Shown here piece after piece: positions 45,926-59,165 of a stretch of 64,000 nucleotides of DNA. The notes under the pieces were generated by a model. The model was given only the letters and a program-made list of their open reading frames with translations. It was not told where the DNA came from and ran no database searches. The first letter of the stretch is position 1. Each line of letters starts with the position of its first letter. Location of the stretch: positions 744,001 to 808,000 of the forward strand of contig JAKULF010000014.1 in NCBI GenBank assembly GCA_022661535.1. Reading direction: 5' to 3'. The stretch comes from Eutypa lata (taxonomy: Eukaryota; Ascomycota; Sordariomycetes; Xylariales; Diatrypaceae). A program made the position numbers and the translations under genes.

Positions 45926-48900
45926 TCTTTTTCTCTTTAGTAAAAACTTTATTCCTTTTCTAGATCTGCTTCAACTTCTCTACTTCTTTCTACTGCTGTG
46001 CTGCACTCATACAGTATCACCAAATTAACAACAACAACAGTAGTAACACATCGTATTGCTATTAGTCATATCGCGCGCAAACCACACAAATCCGCCGGAT
46101 TGCTAATGACGTTGTTGCGTTGATTCAAGACTGATACCGGTCGGTAGGGTTACACAAAATAGTTGAAGCTGGAATGAGATGATATGTCGGATACTGAGAA
46201 TAGCAGTTGATGGGCTAACTGACCGACCGAGCTGAATCGAGTCTTCCGCTGGGTTGTTTCTAGAGCTTATGTGCTATTACTATCTCGATGGTTGCTAGTA
46301 TTCCGAACTGCTTGCGATCCGTGTTGAGATATGAGGAGGAAAGATCTCTTCGGTTACTATTTCTATCCCCGCGATCGTCGTTCAGAGCTAGGTAGGTAGT
46401 AGAAGTTGTACATGTACCTGTCTAAAGGTCCTTTGTCGCAAGCATATGCACAGATGCGAGACGATTTGTTTGGTAGGAATAGAACAACGAAGATGAGTGC
46501 TTGCAGTTTGTAGGATATCAAAACCGTGTAGGTAATGGTTAGACCCGAGAAGATGGAATTTCTAGTCTAGATAGATACGTAGGTTATGATAGGTGAATAT
46601 AGTTACAACAAAGTATCAAGACCAAAAGGCGACGGAATGGGTAGCGTGTGAAATGCGACAAGTTGAGGCAACTGACGATAGTACGATGATAGGGCAGGCG
46701 AAAAATGGGGATGGGGATGGGGATCGAAGATCAAAGGGAAGGAAAGTAAATACGATAGGAAAGGCGACAGGCTTTTTGGTTGACGAGAGAAGATGATGAC
46801 AACGACTCAACCATTTTGTGTGTGTGTATGCACTCCATTGACGAGCTACTGGCCCATTCCCCATCTGCATCCCATTTCCCGATTGTCCTTTGAATACCTC
46901 CTACACGTTTCTCTACTGCCAGAGCTCTTCTTCATCCTTCGCCGAAAAGAAGAGGTCTGGGGGAGGACTGGGAGGTCTGGCCTTATGCCCCGTGATGATC
47001 GATCAATATGATCCACAAAAGCCCACAATTCTCTCCTCCGCGCATCTAAGCATCCCTGCAAGTCGAATCCAATCAGGAATGACCCGCTTGCAACGTCTTG
47101 CAGCCCGCCAAGAAAGCCTCAAAAGCGTGGAGCGGCGTGGGCATCCAGGCATCCAGGCATCTTGGGAATTTTCCAAGGAGCCAACTTGGTTCTTTCAGGT
47201 CATGTCAGGGCTGCTTGCTTTGTGTGTATGCGCTGCCGGTCAGCCAACCAGCTCCAGATGTTCCACTCTGTGAGCCGTTTTAGAAGTGCGAAGTATGTTT
47301 CTACGAATACTCATTTCTCTCATTTTATACCGATATATACAGTTTACGCGGCACTTCAGTATCTAGTTAGTACGTCTATTTACGCTTGTTAATTATACCT
47401 AGAACTAACCTGATAAACTCGTCGAGGGGGCGATGATGATCAATCAATTCAACAGCGCAGCATCGGCAATTGCATACCTACTACATACTACAACCCAGAG
47501 CTGAAGGGAGTCCCCGAAAAGCCGCAAGCAACCTTACTGCAAGCTTACAAGCAGGCCCATCCCGCTTTTCTTTCTAAACGGAAAACAATGGGATGTCAAT
47601 TAAGAACCCCTGTCAGCATGTGCCTATCCTTTTCCGCTAAGGCTGCACCACGGCTTGTGCGCGAATGCAGTTGTTGCGCAATTCTTAACTAACCGCGGAT
47701 CTTGTTTCGTATCAGATCTGCCTATGTAGGTACGTAGGTACTTAGCTCTGTGGCTTTCCTCAAGTTAACTACCTCTTGGCTGTGGCTTGTATGCATGCAT
47801 GTGGCTAGGTACTAACTATGTAACTAATGCCAACCTGACAAACGCGCAACACCTAGCCTCTAGATGACGAAACCCACGCGTACTACTACTGGTGAGCCAT
47901 AGCCAGTTACTACTCCATTTGGAGAGTCAGTACGCAGTCATCAAGGGCGGAAGTGTCCAATCTTGGTTATTGATTATGAGCATCAGCTGTATATGTAGGT
48001 AGGTATGCAAAGGGTGCTTTCAGGGCCTGATTGCTACCTATTATGTTGAACGAAGCGAAGAATGTGAAGATTCCCCGAATGAAAGAAGAAAAAAAGGAGC
48101 CACTTCCGTCCTACCCGCCGATTTGACGTGGTGCCCCCCAAGTTTTATCCCCTACCTACATCCATCCTAGGTATTTAGCTTATCACGCAACCCAATAACC
48201 CAACCCCCTCTCTTCGATATCGAAGAGACTTCCAATCCGCTCGATAAGGTTACAGGATTAGAAAATTTTCATGGTTCGAAAGTCAGGGTTCTTATAGCCG
48301 AACATAGTAAATGAACGAATGAACCGCGAACCCCTTCCTGGAGATGGGGATAGGTATTTTTGAGGAATTCAATGCAGAAGAAGGATGGCATTGCTGTGTA
48401 ACAGCCCTCTCAGAATGCACGTGCGACACCAATCATCAGTCAAATGCAGTGATTTGAGGACTGTATCAGCTGGATTAGCGCCGTGATATGTAGGTATGTA
48501 TATTCAGCCTGGTCTTTTTCCCTCGTAGTAGATAGGTCTTACGTGGCATCGTAGGAAAATGGTTCCAGGATAAGTAGATAGGTAGGTAGGTAGTTATACG
48601 GCGCAACATAACCCCGTTTCGTTTTCGCAGTTTCTCACTCATATAACCAAAAATTGTCCCGTCTGGCTGGCGCGTGCAGCGCATAAGTACGCGAGCGAAC
48701 GCGGAACACGCATCATCAATAGGAATGTCTCATTAACTGTCTCGTAACAGTATACGATGTACAAGGATTTCTCTCTTCTTTTTTTTACCCACATCCCATC
48801 CCATCCCATCCATCATCAATAAATAAGTGTGAGAAAAAACGTGCCATCAAATCTTTTCCACCATGAAGAATTCCAAATAGTTCTTAGCTAGAGAAAAAAA

Positions 48901-49129
48901 AAACAATGTAGAGAAGAAGATACGGGTGCAAAGGAGTGACAAGAAGCATATGGGAATGGATTCCAACCTCTACCAAGAATGACAACAGCGGCGACCCCCT
49001 TTGTACGCGTCTCCCCCTTTCCCTCTCCCTCCCATCACCTAAATACCATTATTTTCCTTCGTGGGTCGACGATAGGGGGGGATGAAGAACAAGAAGCGAA
49101 TAACGAATGAACGGTTATGCTCCTCTTCC
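45926..49129. other. Intergenic: INO80 promoter and mucin 3' side, 3.2 kb
   Basis: No convincing gene. Open frames between 46593 and 47392 overlap on both strands and have no family character. A GGGGAT repeat sits near 46707-46725, and a TAGG microsatellite is at 48575-48593. The segment from about 48770 to 49130 holds T-rich and CCCATC repeat tracts and is likely the 3' region of the mucin-like gene. Confidence 0.45.
48575..48593 (+). repeat. TAGG tetranucleotide microsatellite
   Basis: A perfect or near-perfect run of TAGG/GTAG units in the spacer upstream of the mucin 3' end. Same unit as the intronic repeat at 31119-31139, seen on the opposite strand. Confidence 0.7.
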
Positions 49130-52100
49130 TCAGTGCTTGACCTTCTCGTCTTCGCGCTTGCCCCAGTTGAACCAACCCCAGCCCGGGTGCTTATGGTGGT
49201 GCTCGTCGCCCTCTTCCTGCAAAGATGAGTCGCCGGAGTCTTCGGACTGGAACGCGGAATCGGTAGAGTAGGCCCGCATAAAGGTGGTCATCGATCCGGT
49301 GACGGTATCAGTGTCGGCGGTGGTCGTCTCCGGCTCAACGGGAAAGCACACGCTTTCGGTGCCGTACCCGGGATAGCAGATGCTAGCACCTCCCGTCGTT
49401 GTAGTAGGAGGGCCGCCGCCGTCAGTGGCCGAAGACAAAGTGCCGGTCACGGGGTCCGTGCTCATCAGGGTGCGAGTCGTGGTGCTCGTAGTGCCATTGA
49501 TGACCACCGTCACTGTGCTGGTACTAGGGGCCGGTTCTGTAGGATACGTAACGGCCGAAGTTGCCGTGACCGAGCTACTCGAGTAGGACCAAGACCCGGT
49601 TACGGCGTCCGTGCTGGCTGTGCTGCGTATGGTGACTGTACTCGTGCTAGGGACGGGCTGAGTAGGATAGCTGGGAGAGGTGGTGGTTGTTAACGAGCTT
49701 GAAGGCGACAAAGAGCTGCTGGCAGGTTCCGTAGCGGCTGAGCTGTGGAATATGGGAGTCGTTGTGTCGCTCATGGTGACGGTGATCGTGCTGGTGCTGG
49801 GCTCTAGTCCCGTGGAGTAGCCAGAGGAGGTGGTGGGGGTGGCCGAGGCGCTGCTGCTTGTAGCCGGGCCGCCGCTCGAGGTCGAAGACAGAGAGCCAGT
49901 TACCGCATCGGTGCTAGCCGTGCTAAGTAGCGAGGATCCGGATGTCGATGTCTCGATTACGGGGAGGCAGGTATACTCGTAGCCGCCGCCGTACACCTGA
50001 TAGCTAATACAGGTTGTGCTCACACTAGCAGTTGACGAGGTCGCGCCGGACGGGATGCTAGACGTAGTAGAGACAGTACCGATAGTGATGGTAGTAGTAC
50101 CTGAAGAGCTCGTCACACTGCTTACCCCAGTGCCAGTGCTGCTTGTCCCGGTTTCGATGCTACTTGTTCCCGTTCCAATGCTGCTCGTCTCTGTTCCAGT
50201 ACTGCTAGTTCCAGTGCCAGTACTATGGGTAGAGCTGCCAGTTGGGGTCCCTGGAGTTCCTGAGCTCGAAGTTCCAGACGGCTCAGTTAAAGTAAGAGTC
50301 GTAGCCGTAGTTTTAGTCGTGCTACTGATAGAGATGCTGACCGATGTAACGGTGCTGTGGCTCATAGGTGTGCTGCTCGTCCCGGTCTCGATGCTGCTTG
50401 TTCCATAAGGAGTGCTACTTGTCGACGGTACCGATGGTGTTGAGCCGGTGCCCGTGCTTGAGGATAGAGAAGTTGACGCGCTGCCAGTGCTACTGATTGA
50501 CGGGATACCACTGCTCCCAGACGATGTAGTGAGGGTAATGATCAAAGTGCTCGTGCTAGGTCCCATCGATGAGGTAGATCCATGCTCGCTACTGATGCTT
50601 CCGGTGGCCGAAGTAGCCGACGAACCCGTAACTATGCCAGAGGACTCTGTCGCGCTTGAGGAGACTGTAACCGTAGATACCGTCTCGGGCGTGCTAACGC
50701 TTCCTGTAGGGGTGCTCGATGTATGCCCCTGAGAACTACTAATTGTCACGGTAGAGGTCAAATATGATCCCGTAGTGGATGAACTCGGGCCTCCCGAGGA
50801 AGTCGAAACGGTCTCACTCGCGATGCTGGATGACCCAGTCGCACTTGTCAAGGATGATCCCGAGGATGGTCCCTCTGGACTGGTGGTTGTCACCGACCCT
50901 GTTGTGATCGTGACGAGGCTAGACGTGGTAAGAGTGATAGTTGTGATGTCTTCCGAGCTGGTTGAAGTGCTTCCAATGTCAGGGGTGCTTCCGGTGCTGG
51001 ATCCAGTGCTTTCGGTTCTTGAGCTACTTCCAGTGCTCGTCGTAGGACCATGTGTTGTCGTGCTTTCAGAGCCTGTACCAGCCGTAGTAGTTGATTCGGT
51101 AGTACTTGGGGTCCTATGAGTTGTTGAAGTGCTGCTCGACCCTGGCACTGTTGAGGACGACCCACCGTAAGTAGTCGGCTCTGTGGAAGTTGATACTGGT
51201 GGGCCCGTTGAGGAAATCAAGGTACCAGTTGATGAGGTAAGGGTGCTGCTTCCAGTGAGAGAACTACCAGTCGGCCCAGTCGAAGTACCGGACGAGTAGG
51301 TGCGAGTCCGGGTAGAACTGGTTGAGCCAGTAGCATCTGTAGAGCTGATACCACTTGTCGAGGGGCTATGTGTTGGCGGGGTCGTGTCCGAGGGGCCGGT
51401 AGAAGTTAACGTAATGGTGGTGTGCGAAGTTGACACGGTGACACTAGATATCTCACTTGAAATAGTTCCGGGCGTCGATGAGCTTGCTGGAGGTGTGCTT
51501 GATGAGCCAGTACCCGAAGAGTGAGACAAGGTTGAAGTGCCTGAGTGTGTTGTCCCCGGTGTGGTACCAGACGAGGGTGATGAGCTTGACCCGATTGTTA
51601 CGCTGCTAGTCTCACTTGGTTCAGTCACAGTAGACGTAGAACCACTAGATGTTAGAGTCAGCGTGAGCGTGGAGGTGCTTGTAGTACCCGGCTGGCTACT
51701 TCCAGGCGTATGTTCAGTGCTTACACGAGTTAGCAGGGAGAAGATGTGGGACAGTAATTACAATGCTTACCATGTGGTATCAATAGATGATACAGGCGAA
51801 GAAGATGACCCGACTGGACTTGTGCTAGAGCCTCCAGTCACACTTGATGGGGTAATGGTCAGGGAAGAGCTCAGAGAGCCTGTGCCAGAGGAGCTTGAGC
51901 CGCTCGTGGATTCAGAGCTGCTGCCCATAGAGCTAGGGTTGGACCAAGTGTTTGAAGTATGTGTAGCGCTAGAGCTTGTACTTCCGATATCAGGTGTCGT
52001 CACAGTGATTGTCGAAGTTGTTCCGATACTTGGTGGACCAGTTGGAGTCGTACTGGCTCCACTGCTTGTAGTACTATTGCCATAGTAAGATGATGGGACC

Positions 52101-52544
52101 GAAGAGCTTGAGAAAGGCACCGAGTTTGTGGCTGAAGTTGTGTGGGACCCTGTTCCAGAAGACGAAGTGACAATAATGACAGAGGTTGAGGGAGATTCAA
52201 TTGTAGTTACAGTGGTGCTCGAAGGGAGTGTATTAGTGAAAGTGGAGGGGATTAAGGTAGTGGTTGATGTTAAGCCGGACGTTAGTGACGAAGTCAGAAT
52301 GCTCGAGATAGAGCTCGACGGCGGCCGAGAGCTCTCAGAACAACTTGTGTAGACAGTGACTGTCGAGGCGCAGTCGACTCCACAGACCGTGACCGTGGTG
52401 GTTACTGTACTTATCGGGTCAAATTGGGGAAGTGCATTAGTGAGGGCCAAGCTATCGTCGTATGTTAGCAGATGTAGGGACTGAGGGTAGACTCTAGGGT
52501 GCGTACCCGAAGCTCATCAGGTATGAGGAAGTAATTAGACGCAT
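49130..52544 (-). CDS. Secreted Ser/Thr-rich mucin-like protein
   Basis: 1102 residues from three exons: 52544-52507, 52451-51771 and 51719-49130. The first 12 codons are a mini-exon; joining it (donor GTACGC, branch GCTAAC, acceptor GATAG, phase 2) creates a signal peptide, MRLITSSYLMSFGLALTNA, which supports the model. Nearly all the rest is Ser, Thr, Gly and Pro, expected to be heavily O-mannosylated as in cell-wall or adhesin-type proteins. Short imperfect repeats recur: TGTSSIETGTSSTGTG-like units in the middle and PSTSTVTV/TDAVTGS units in the last third. A few Cys pairs occur (VCGVDCAS, CISYQVYGGGYEYTC, CYPGYGTESVC). There is no GPI signal; the end is charged and His-rich (EEGDEHHHKHPGWGWFNWGK). 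Function unknown; a surface or matrix role is inferred. Confidence 0.8.
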
Positions 52545-52656
52545 TATTACGACAAATATCTAAGGCGTTGGGGATCGAAAACGAATGTAGTTGCCTTGAC
52601 TTGTCAGAGTTCCCTCGAGCTTGTCATTTTTCAGGGTTGGAGTGAATATGTCTGCC

Positions 52657-52664
52657 TCTTTATA
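52657..52664 (-). promoter_or_regulatory. Probable TATA box of the mucin-like gene
   Basis: CTATAAAG on the minus strand lies about 113 bases before the ATG at 52544. It would place the transcript start roughly 80 bases upstream of the ATG. It supports the mini-exon start. Confidence 0.45.
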
Positions 52665-55600
52665 GCTTTGCGGAATCTGGAACTCCATCTACTGATTATG
52701 TTTGCACGACAACAACACAGCATACATCATGATTATGACAGCATGGGGATGCCGGCTCCAACTGCAAGGGCCCTGGAGCTGCGCTGATATGCATTAGTGT
52801 AGCTTCTGGCCATGCAGTTCCCCGGGTCGACTGGCTTCCCTCCATGATTGCTCAATCCCGGGAGAGGTTCAGGTTGAGTGAAGCCGTCGGTATTCCGTAC
52901 CCGGTGACTATTTCGTCTACTTTTTTTTAGTAGAGCTTTATTTTGCACAGTGTCTTCATTAACTTTTAAGACAACTTTCAATAAGGTTAATTTTATCTTC
53001 CAACCCACGAAAAGAAATAAGCCGCCACTGAGATGCGCTGTCTTATACCCACGTTATGCCGCAGGTTGAGAGGCAAAGTGTTTGCATGCGGGCCCCGGGA
53101 CCCGAGGCTGTTCATCTGACAGTGTTGCGTTTGAATCTCGGGTGAGGCAGCCGTACCTTGGAGACAGATCTCGCATATAACTTTTGGGTGGTGGTACTTA
53201 GCTGAAAAGATTTTACGGGAAGGCTTAACAGACAAACAGATGGAATTTGTTTGATTGGATGGCTTAAATGGTAATATACCTTGAGAAGTAAAAGTACATA
53301 CTCGCCTAACAAACGACGCCATGAGTATATAACACTTGGTAACATTATAAAATGTTAGACATAACTTATCAGATGTGGCAAGAGAGTAACCTCATAAACA
53401 TAGGGACACCCAAGAATACAATAGTTTGAAATCATTTACGAGATCCCTGCTCGAACGCCTGCTAAAGATGTCGCCCGATTATATTAGCACGCGATTAAGG
53501 GGGGTTCGCCGACTACTCCAAAACGATCGTATCTGCTCAACGTCATGGCAATATATCTCAACTATAAATTATATGGTTAGAAGCTGTGCTGTGGCGTTCT
53601 GCAGTGCTAGGGTCATTGCATTTATGATATTATGTACCTGCAGCGACCAGCATGCAGTAGGCCGAATTGTAATACAGAATACAAGATGGTGCTACGACGC
53701 GAGATCTTCGGTCGGATCGAGAGCACACTATTATTGTGGCTGAACGATTATAGCGAGCTGAACTCGTAGAGAGAGTGTTCAGCTTATGATAATTTAGCCA
53801 ATGGATACCATTGGAGAACTTTTGTCTGTGTCGTGTCACTGGAAGTATGTGCCAATGAACTCCTACATCCCAGGATGTAGGGTAGCATGCAGAGAGAACG
53901 GCAGTGATAAATGCTACCAACCGATGGAGTCCCGTTAGGCCTTACAAATCCTTTGAAGTAATTATCACAGACGCCGTCATTGGTGGAAGTTTAGGGAAAC
54001 GCACATAGACACTCCCAAATAAAGCTCCCGTATTAATAAACAACCACAGAGAGATAACCCCATATCAATTTGAAACTAAGATTGACTAATAGTAATTTGC
54101 CTGAAAGAGTGTCTCGAGTTTCTGTCTCATTCATAGGTGAAGTGAAAACGAATGAGACAGTGTACAACGGGCGGAAGGTCTCGTGACTTAGCATAGCAGC
54201 ACGTGCTACGGTTGCCAGTTCCCGAAAGACAGAGATAGGAAAATAGAAGAACAAGCTTATCGTGCATGTGGGAAGACCTAGTGTAACATCTATATCAAGG
54301 GAAGGCGAACGATGAGAGGACGCCGTAACATGTCTCCCCGGCGATTCCAACGTGAGTATATTGTGTCAACAACCGTATTTCTAGGCGTATGTAGCGGATA
54401 TGCATTGAACGATCATTGTATACATCTATTTTCATAACACGCCACGGCTCCAGCTCGGTAATATGCCCAACGAGTTTGAAGGAATAATACTGTTTTGTGG
54501 GACCGATATAGCCCATGAAACACGGCTATTTTAGGGGTAATATATTATGTGGCAATAGTCTCACTGCTTGTACAACATTGAACTCTGTCCGAGATCAGTG
54601 AAGTCTCTAGGAACGTAGGTGAGAGTTGGAAGGGATGAGATACCTGGATTTCAGCCGAACAGCACCTTCACGGGGCGTAAATGTTTCGCTTGGAATGGAA
54701 TTTTCCAGTAGTTTCAGGTTCATCTTACCGCGATATGAGGTGTATTTGTGGCAACCGACCCTGATATGATTTATGTATACTGGATATAGAGGTCTTAGAG
54801 GTTGGAGAGCATTACGTAGAAATAGGACAAATCAAAACTAGTTATTTCAAATTAAGTAACAAACTTATGACAATTGTAAATACACTACAATAATTATGAT
54901 ACGAATATTACCTTCTAAAGTCCGTAATTGCTTATACAGAATTAATTTCTGTCTCTTGTATCCTCCTGGTTACTTTATTGCCTACTTAATATCTGCTTCT
55001 AATATATTTGAAGTTTACGTTAATTCTTATTACCAACTACAAACTTAAGTAGACCTACATAGTCATAAGGAGATATATCAACCTAAGCCTTACCACCTAG
55101 GACTTGCCATTTGAAAGTATCTTCATAACTCATCTAATAATTTAGGTATAGGCTTATATATCGACCGGTGTTGTGTTTTACAGCCAGGTGTTATGTAAAG
55201 CAGATTAAGAGGATGGCCATCTTAATCCTTTATAATCAGTTGATTGCAATGCACCTTAGTTATTATTTCATAATTAGGTTCATTGGATTTCATAGCCGTG
55301 GGAGTTCTAGCCGCCCGTCCGCCCGCTTCTATCTTAAGACTAATATTTAAAGGATGATGTCGCTAGCCGTAAACCGGATAATTGAGACAGGATTCATGGA
55401 CATTTATTAAGAAGTCCGAGAGGTGACCCTTGTGGGTAGGTGAAATCAAAGTCGTTATCAACGGGTTAGTTTTTACGTAATCTTTGTAGTTTATTGAACC
55501 TGTCAAATAAAATGCATAAAATGGCACAGATTCACAAATAGTATATTTAACAAGTTAGCTTGGCTCTAGCAATTGTGGAGTTCACGGCGATTCAATATCT

Positions 55601-56842
55601 ACAACCACCTTCCTGTAAATGCATGGAACTTTTGCTGGAAACATTCACACAAGTGCTCTTGACGGAGTTGCGGCCTGAGAACTATTTACGGGCTCACTAT
55701 TTACTACGGGTGTAATTGCTATACGAATTATTGTAAACTGCCCTTGAAGTTTACATAACTGTCACGTACAGACTGTTATAGGAGCAGGGTATGGAATAAA
55801 GCGTAGTGTGAATATTGTCTGGGGAGCTCTAGAACTAAGGATAGGTGGCTAGGAAGATCTATATACCTATGGATACTATAGGAGCTCTGGATATAAGTTT
55901 ACCCTGCTCCGAGAGCTGCAACAATAACACATTAAATCATGTCAATGAGCAAGTAGAGAAATAGGAACATACCTTTTTTTCGTTGGTCATTAACGTATGA
56001 CACTTCTTCATTGGAGTTTTACACTCCCACGGTGGATAATCATAATATGGGGTTATTTACATTGGCTACTTCTAAAATATGGATGTTAGAGTGGTGTATC
56101 TTCACCTAGGTAAGTGTAGAATCTCATTTCCTAATATGAGCCTTAGATAAACTAGGTAACCACAGACCAACGTAGTTTCCCAATCTAATAAATGCGATCG
56201 TATATGACATAAGAATAAATACCTTATCATGCTAGATGAACGGTATGATTTCTGAGTTGCAACTTCTGGTTAGAAGTGAATGATTCTAATCAAAGAAACA
56301 ACACTTGAAATTACCCTCCTAGGTAATGCACTGAGTAATCACCTTTTAATTTCCTACGACAACGCCCAACCTTCCTCAACCACGACAACGGCGTTCGGAA
56401 CCCAGGATAACAAGCAATCCACTGGTTTCTACTTTCGTTGAATACTCTCCTTCTACCTAGATAATTCAACCCGCTAAAACGTATCTTCACTAGGTACTCC
56501 ATCCTGTCGAGGTCGTTCATCCAACCTTGCCTAATTCTTAATGCAGGAATTGCCCCGCAACCCACACCACCTTGCATCAACTGCGCCCTCCTTCACGTTC
56601 ATTCATCGTCTACATCACTTAAGCAAGACGTACTTGTACGAGAAACTGCAGTCACACACTTTTCATACTTCCATGCCATAACCATATAAGACCAAAACCT
56701 GCCCACCCTTGGAATTCCATGAACGGATCCACCAATTCCGCCACAGACCTTGATCTCAGGAAATACCTCTTGTGGCTGTTCCAATCGATAGCCATGGGTA
56801 CAAAACGCAAAGCTGACGTAGCCGTTGAGACTGATCGGGAGT
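52665..56842. other. Gene-poor region, 4.2 kb
   Basis: Only short overlapping frames occur (52733-53345, 53630-53920, 54033-54516, 55168-55350, 56311-56874), none recognisable. The part from about 54840 to 55160 is AT-rich but lacks the extreme composition of the RIP block at 2050-5695. A CGTTTGAATCTCGGGT patch near 53125 resembles a tRNA B box but has no pairing arms. Confidence 0.45.
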
Positions 56843-56911
56843 ATGCCAGATAAATCACTTCCTGGAGATTCCAAAGAAACTGACTGATTCTACAGGCTAT
56901 TTGAGACAGGC

Positions 56912-58011
56912 ATGTTTTCCGACGTTGAGATCATCTGCCAAGACAGAACATGGGAGCTTCATAGAAACATTCTCGTACGTAATCTTCGAAGTTATTTTGC
57001 TCCCTTAGAGGCTGATTTCAATGTTTGAAATCAATGGAAGGGGCCTGTTTGGGAAAACGCGATTCCCAAACCACTCACATGCCCTGCTAAAATATCCGCA
57101 ACCAAACAATTGCTAACTTTAGGCGTTGCAGTGCACAAGATGCCAATATTTCAAGCGCGCATTTGCAGGTTCCTTCCAGGTATGCCTCCATTACATTTAA
57201 AGCCCCCAAGACACCACTTCTGGTCTTCGAACGTGATTTGAAAGCTAAATATATTGTGATAGGAGGCAAGAACCAAGCAACTTGTCTTACAGGACCTAGA
57301 CCCGGTGAAAGTTAATTGGATCCTGGCCTACATATATACAGGAAAAGGTATATACTTTTTATTATTTCAATGCGCTCTATAGGTTGAATACTGACACTGG
57401 GTATAGCAACATCGGACTTTGCTGCTTGTCTTCAAGAGCCGAATCCATCCTTGTCAGCTGTGGGCGATCTAGTAATAATTGCGGATTACTTTATGCTGGA
57501 GAGTTTGACGCAAAATGCCATATATCTGGTTCAACAGGTACTAACTCGGCACGCCACAAATATCCAAGGTTCTACCAAAGATCACAACAGCCCACCCCTT
57601 GAAGCCAGCTTCATTAGCGAATACTTCACGCTGGTTGTTGATGCTTACGGTCATGGCTCACTAACATTGACACCTTTGCGCGAGGCATTGGTTAAGTTCA
57701 TTAAGTTTACCCGCTTCTTTGTCATGAGCCATGATACCTTCCGTGAACGATTGTATGAGTTACCCGAATTCAGTCGAGATGTCTTGAAGGCAACTTTCCA
57801 GAAATCAGATATTGTAGGAACATTCATCATCCACGACACCCCAACCGAGTGTTGCAGTTGCAACAATCGTTCGGAATTTTTCCCCGAGACTTGGATGCAG
57901 TATGATGAGATACGAGATTTTGAAAGATATACTCTATATGGTTGGTGCAAAGAGTGCGCTGGAATGTATGAGAACGCCGATGAATTCAAGGACTTCCTGG
58001 AATTAGATTGA
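56912..58011 (+). CDS. BTB/POZ domain protein, possibly disrupted at the 5' end
   Basis: BTB domains mediate dimerisation and often recruit Cullin-3 ligases. Model: exons 56912-57022, 57263-57347 and 57407-58011, 266 residues. Exon 1 reads MFSDVEIICQDRTWELHRNI, exon 2 has KVNWILAYIYTGK and exon 3 continues with SAVGDLVIIADYFMLESL, matching the strand-helix order of fungal BTB proteins. Two oddities stand out. The family-like lead RLFETG continues upstream in frame to an ATG at 56843, but TGA at 56885-56887 interrupts it, so the protein may be truncated or the gene decayed. The 240-nt first intron needs a GTTTGA donor, which is poor. The C-terminus carries CCSCNN and WCKEC, a possible metal site, in an acidic context. 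BTB identity is good; exact structure and function are uncertain. Confidence 0.62.
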
Positions 58012-58990
58012 AGGTGATGGAATCGTTTCCAACGGGGTTAACGAACTTGACTGCTGTCGAAGAGTGCTCACACATTACGTTGACAGGCTTATTGCACAGA
58101 TGATTCTGGCACTAGCTAGGGTTTTTAGTATTAGCTACACGATAGAGCAGTGAGCTGATAATCGAGGTTTCCTTTTATGACCAAGACATGATCGCGAGTG
58201 GAATTTAGTTAACGTGAAATTCGTGAAGTAATTTAGATAGAGGGACGTGAGTGACCTCGAATATTGTCGAAGGTAGCAAGGGGGTTAAAGATCCATCCCT
58301 TGTCACTGGTGTTGATTTGGCTTTAGTATAGTTCCATTCTTGTCTTGACTAAAACATTGAAAAAATCTCCGGCTCGCAGAAGCAATGGGAATCTGGATGA
58401 CGGAGATCCGGGACCCACCAGGATCCAGAATGCTGGGACTTTTAGCTTGAATGCACGGCACACGCGTGTTGAATATCACGGGGTTTATTCATGTCGCTGG
58501 TATAATTTATTACTCCATCCACCTATTTCAAGACTTGGCCATGGCAGAGCTCTGCTAAAGCTTTTTATTCAGCAACAGTTTAGCATGAACTATCAATACA
58601 TATTCTAAATGACTCTCGGTGAGGTATCGGTGGTTTGTACAGTCCTTGGAATTTCGGGTGTTGACGACTGGATATACTACTTAACCATCTAGGAGACTTT
58701 GCGGAGGTGGCGCGCCTACCTCGAACATCGAGACTAGCGATGTCAACCCAATTCTAAGACACCAACCAATCTATCGGTAGCCCCAGCTGCCGCGCGGCGC
58801 AAGTCATTTTGTAAGGGCCAAGACAAGAAGCCCATAGAGGCGTTATCGGTCCGACAATCAAAACTCAGGAACCGAGATGCTCATTCCAGGATAGGAAAAC
58901 AAGGCGGCACGATGTCTCTTGAATGTCCGCAAGGGATGAAGCATCACCGTCGCTTTGGTTAGGGCAGAGGAGACCACAGCGTCTTCTCCG
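58012..58990. other. Intergenic: hydrophobin upstream region
   Basis: Spacer between the BTB gene and the hydrophobin core promoter. A frame at 58345-58608 (+) has no recognisable product. It should contain the hydrophobin upstream control region; no specific motif is claimed. Confidence 0.4.
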
Positions 58991-58992
58991 GA

Positions 58993-59000
58993 TATATAAA
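58993..59000 (+). promoter_or_regulatory. TATA box of the hydrophobin gene
   Basis: TATATAAA lies 166 bases before the hydrophobin ATG, followed by a C/A/T-rich leader and the context TTCAAA before ATG. This fits a strongly expressed, developmentally regulated gene with a leader of roughly 130 bases. Confidence 0.65.
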
Positions 59001-59165
59001 GGTCTCGAAGCACCGCTTCTCAGTCGAAAATCTTTCTCAGCATCATCATTACAATCACAAGCCTTAGTATCCAAAGCACTCTCTCGCTCTTACATCTCCA
59101 ACAATCATTTTATCAACTCGCTTTCTACAGCTTTAACCATAAAACAAAAACCTCATTCGTTCAAA

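Noticed and set aside
46593..47392. Cluster of overlapping frames in the INO80-mucin spacer
   Set aside because: Overlapping frames on both strands, none with protein-like composition or plausible splice extension; more likely leader or spacer.
49380..52352. Several Val/Leu-rich plus-strand frames across the mucin-like gene
   Set aside because: They are antisense translations of Ser/Thr repeat codons, with no signal peptide or family.
53040..53180. tRNA-like B-box sequence (GTTTGAATCTC)
   Set aside because: No acceptor, D or anticodon arm pairs around it on either strand.
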